From contig BLLK01000078.1 in assembly GCA_021927905.1 (NCBI GenBank), positions 39,066 through 103,065 of the forward strand: a stretch of 64,000 nt of DNA. Direction: 5' to 3'. Numbering within the stretch: the first letter of the stretch is position 1; every line of letters starts with the position of its first letter. Positions 61,888 through 64,000 of this stretch are shown in pieces. A program made the position numbers and the translations under genes. Origin of the DNA: Chaetoceros tenuissimus (Eukaryota > Bacillariophyta > Thalassiosirophyceae > Chaetocerotales > Chaetocerotaceae). Under the pieces are notes generated by a model. That model made no database searches, was not told the origin of the DNA, and worked only from the letters and a program-made list of their open reading frames with translations.

Positions 61888-63420
61888 AGCTATATTAGTG
61901 AGAAGTGGGTGTTACATTGATTCCTCCTATTATAAAAAACTCGTAATTGGAATTGAAAGATTCATTTTTGTCAAATGGGTCAAGTTACTATGTTGGTTTG
62001 TATGTACCTGATTTATGAGAAAAAATAATAGGAAGGGTAGCTTGTTGATGTCGTTAGTACGGTATGGTTTTTGTAGAAAAAATGACAAAAATAAGATGTA
62101 AGTGAATCATGCGATATACTTAGGTGGTATTTGGTAATTGGATTAGCTTGAATATAAAACTGAATAGGAATGATATCATAATTACCAGTGTTCTCAACTT
62201 TATCCTGATTTTGTAGGATGAAGAGAGGTAGATGTAAAAGAACCTTTTGAAGGTTCAAAAGAAAATGCTTTATTGCAAGGAAGGATCGCAGAGTGTGTAA
62301 ATGAGGATGATTCTTCTTTACAGTGGTTGTCCAATCAGCGAGGAAATGTGACATTAATCTGGGCATGTTGCATATGCAGGGTGGCAGTGAAAGTAGATAG
62401 CAATATCATATAGCTTGAAATGTGCTCTCAAAGAGGGTGCTCTCAAAGAGGGTGAGGTTGATGTTGAAAATCTTTAAGTCAACAAATTGTGAGTAGGATG
62501 AGAAATGTAAGTTCAAAGGGAACTGCCAAAGTGCAGTAAAGTGTGAGGTAGATACAGTAATTGGTACTATACAGAGGGATGAGAATGAAAGATGCGCTCT
62601 GAGACTGGCTGAAGTGATGATGTAGATAGTGAGGTGAAGGCTTATTTCTGTTTTCCCGTGAGTATTGTCTGTGTTGAGAAGATGATAATGTGAAGGTCCA
62701 ACTAGAAGCAGATTTGCAGAAGTAAGATTTGTGGATGCTGTTAATATTGATAGAAAATAAAATTTTGTTGTATTGTGAGAAGTAGCTTTCAATATGTTGC
62801 AGAGAGAGATAAAACTAAAACATGACGTAGTTGAGTACTAAAGGCAGGAGTCAAGGCTCGTATCAAAGCAGTTTTGGATTTTGTGAAATAGAAAGATATC
62901 ATAGTTACCAATGTTTGAAGTTGCATCATGACTTTGTGGGTCAGATGGAGGAAGTCAGGAAAGCTCTTAGGGAGAAAAGAATCTTGTATGCACAGGAGGT
63001 GGAAGTAAGAAGCAGTATCATGATGTAGCATGCAAGGATGACAGCGAAAGTGAGGGTAGGGTGCTATGATGAGATGTTCTTTTCGTATCATTGTGTTGTA
63101 AGCTAAAGAGAGTTGTCATTGAAATCTTGACATAGAATCAAAGGGAGACGAGATGAGAAAGGATACGGTGAAGGAAAGGAGTACTTGTACACTCCATGTA
63201 TCTATGGAGACTTGATATGATGTTGTTTGTGGTGGCGGACAGTAGTGGTTGCTGAGGGTGTCGCTGAAATGAAAATAAAGGGACCTAGTGTGTTCACGAG
63301 TAGACCCAGTAAGAGGAATGGTGGAAATGAAGACTTGTCTTACTTTCAGCACCATACTTAAGCTGAATTCCAACTTCCACACAACTACTAGTATCCATTG
63401 ATACAAGATCATATTCACAA
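61888..63420 (-). repeat. Possible diverged relative of the non-coding LTR element
   Basis: 61888-61943 resembles 45239-45300: AGCTATATTAGTNA, GTGTTACA, a CCTCC/CTTCTTC tract and TATAAAAAACTC. The following ~1.4 kb has the same purine-rich plus strand and short frames only. A second LTR was not found. Confidence 0.35.
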
Positions 63421-63509
63421 GTCCGTGTCCTGCCCACTTCAGTCTGCTTGCATCCTCATCATATTATCATAATACTACGATTTCGGAAACAATTGAGAAT
63501 TGTGAGTTC

Positions 63510-63595
63510 AGAAACAGTTCAGAAAAGTTTAGAATTTTTTAAAAATAGTTTAGAATTTTTCAAAAATAGTTCAGAAAAGTTTAGAAATTTTCAGC
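63510..63595. repeat. Short tandem repeat of TTTAGAATTTTT/AAAATAGTTCAGAAAAG units
   Basis: About four imperfect units around 63510-63590. Confidence 0.6.
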
Positions 63596-63843
63596 TTCAC
63601 GTACTTGCATGGTATAGATTTCCTCGTAGCTTTTTCGCCAAATAAATCTAGCAAGAATAAACTCATTTATAAAGACACTCTAACTTGAAATAGAGTGCCT
63701 GTTGCTCGTATCCAAAATCTAATTTCCTTCTTCTTTATTCTTCTTTGATTTTGACACCGACCGCCGATGAATGCGAACAGTTTCTAGTTTCATTACTAAT
63801 CACCTCTATTCGATTCAAAACCACTCTGTTCAAAACAAAAACA

Positions 63844-64000
63844 ATGAGTGATGCACTAGATTCTTTTGTCTTTAGTGATAGTGAAGACATTCTTCAAGAG
63901 ATAGTAGAGGAAGCAAACCAAAATGCTGGCTCCACAACAGCGGCAGCAGCACTCGTTCCTCCTCCTCCTCTACAGCAGCAGCAACCGTCATCAGCACCTG
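63844..64000 (+). CDS. 5' end of an unidentified protein, cut by the window edge
   Basis: ATG at 63844 in context AAAACAATG, open for 52 codons to the window end. The start is acidic (SDSEDILQEIVEE), then Ala, Pro and Gln runs (PPPPLQQQQP). Upstream is a cluster of CAAAAC-rich sequence. The residues do not identify a family. Confidence 0.5.
   Translation, partial: MSDALDSFVFSDSEDILQEIVEEANQNAGSTTAAAALVPPPPLQQQQPSSAP

Noticed and set aside
1-64000. Possible reassignment of UGA to a sense codon, since several element frames cross TGA and no cellular gene here ends in TGA
   Set aside because: The cellular genes (PI 4-kinase, RUS, NSUN2, GOGAT) encode all their Trp with TGG and contain no in-frame TGA over more than 3000 codons, so UGA is not read as sense generally.

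Overview
The window looks like nuclear DNA of a diatom. The glutamate synthase begins with a secretory signal peptide whose predicted cleavage site is followed by Phe (the ASAFAP-type entry signal of diatom plastids). Cellular genes carry few short GT-AG introns (71, 75 and 199 bp, one of 64 bp), and the Ty1/copia elements resemble the diatom CoDi group. The species cannot be named from sequence alone. Two 100-N assembly gaps (10234-10333, 40823-40922) both hide coding sequence.

Cellular genes form small islands: a type III PI 4-kinase (6044-9090, minus), a plastid ferredoxin-type GOGAT (9727-12313, plus, interrupted by a gap), an RUS/DUF647 protein (12604-14542, minus), an NSUN2-like RNA m5C methyltransferase (23167-25876, plus), the 3' exon of a glycosyltransferase-like gene (51307-51984, minus), and the start of an unidentified gene at the right edge (63844-64000). 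They do not form a pathway; they are ordinary housekeeping neighbours.

Most of the rest is mobile DNA. Left edge: a DIRS/PAT-type tyrosine-recombinase retroelement (1-5793) with gag, RT-RNase H, YR and a B1-A2-B2 split-repeat end, abutting a decayed MITE end. 14677-21925: an intact CoDi-like copia element with identical 174-bp LTRs, followed by a 689-bp MITE (21957-22645). 25945-32916: a second copia lineage with frameshifted pol. 33111-51149: a decayed minus-strand DIRS element split by three independent insertions: a 3424-bp element of unknown class carrying one long Cys/His-rich ORF (35433-38856), a second copy of the second copia lineage (39572-44068), and a 5565-bp LTR element with no coding capacity built of repeat modules (45108-50672). 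52452-59851: a second, more distant DIRS family, decayed, with its own split repeats and a 285-bp tandem duplication. 59852-63843 is mostly unrecognised, with a copia gag relic and a possible relative of the non-coding LTR element.

The points most worth following are the unknown 3.4-kb insertion with a structured 3' end and no target duplication, the non-coding modular LTR element, single in-frame UGA codons between gag and pol in both copia lineages (one in a UGA-CUA context), 4-bp rather than 5-bp target duplications at all four LTR elements, and the three-deep insertion history of the central DIRS element.
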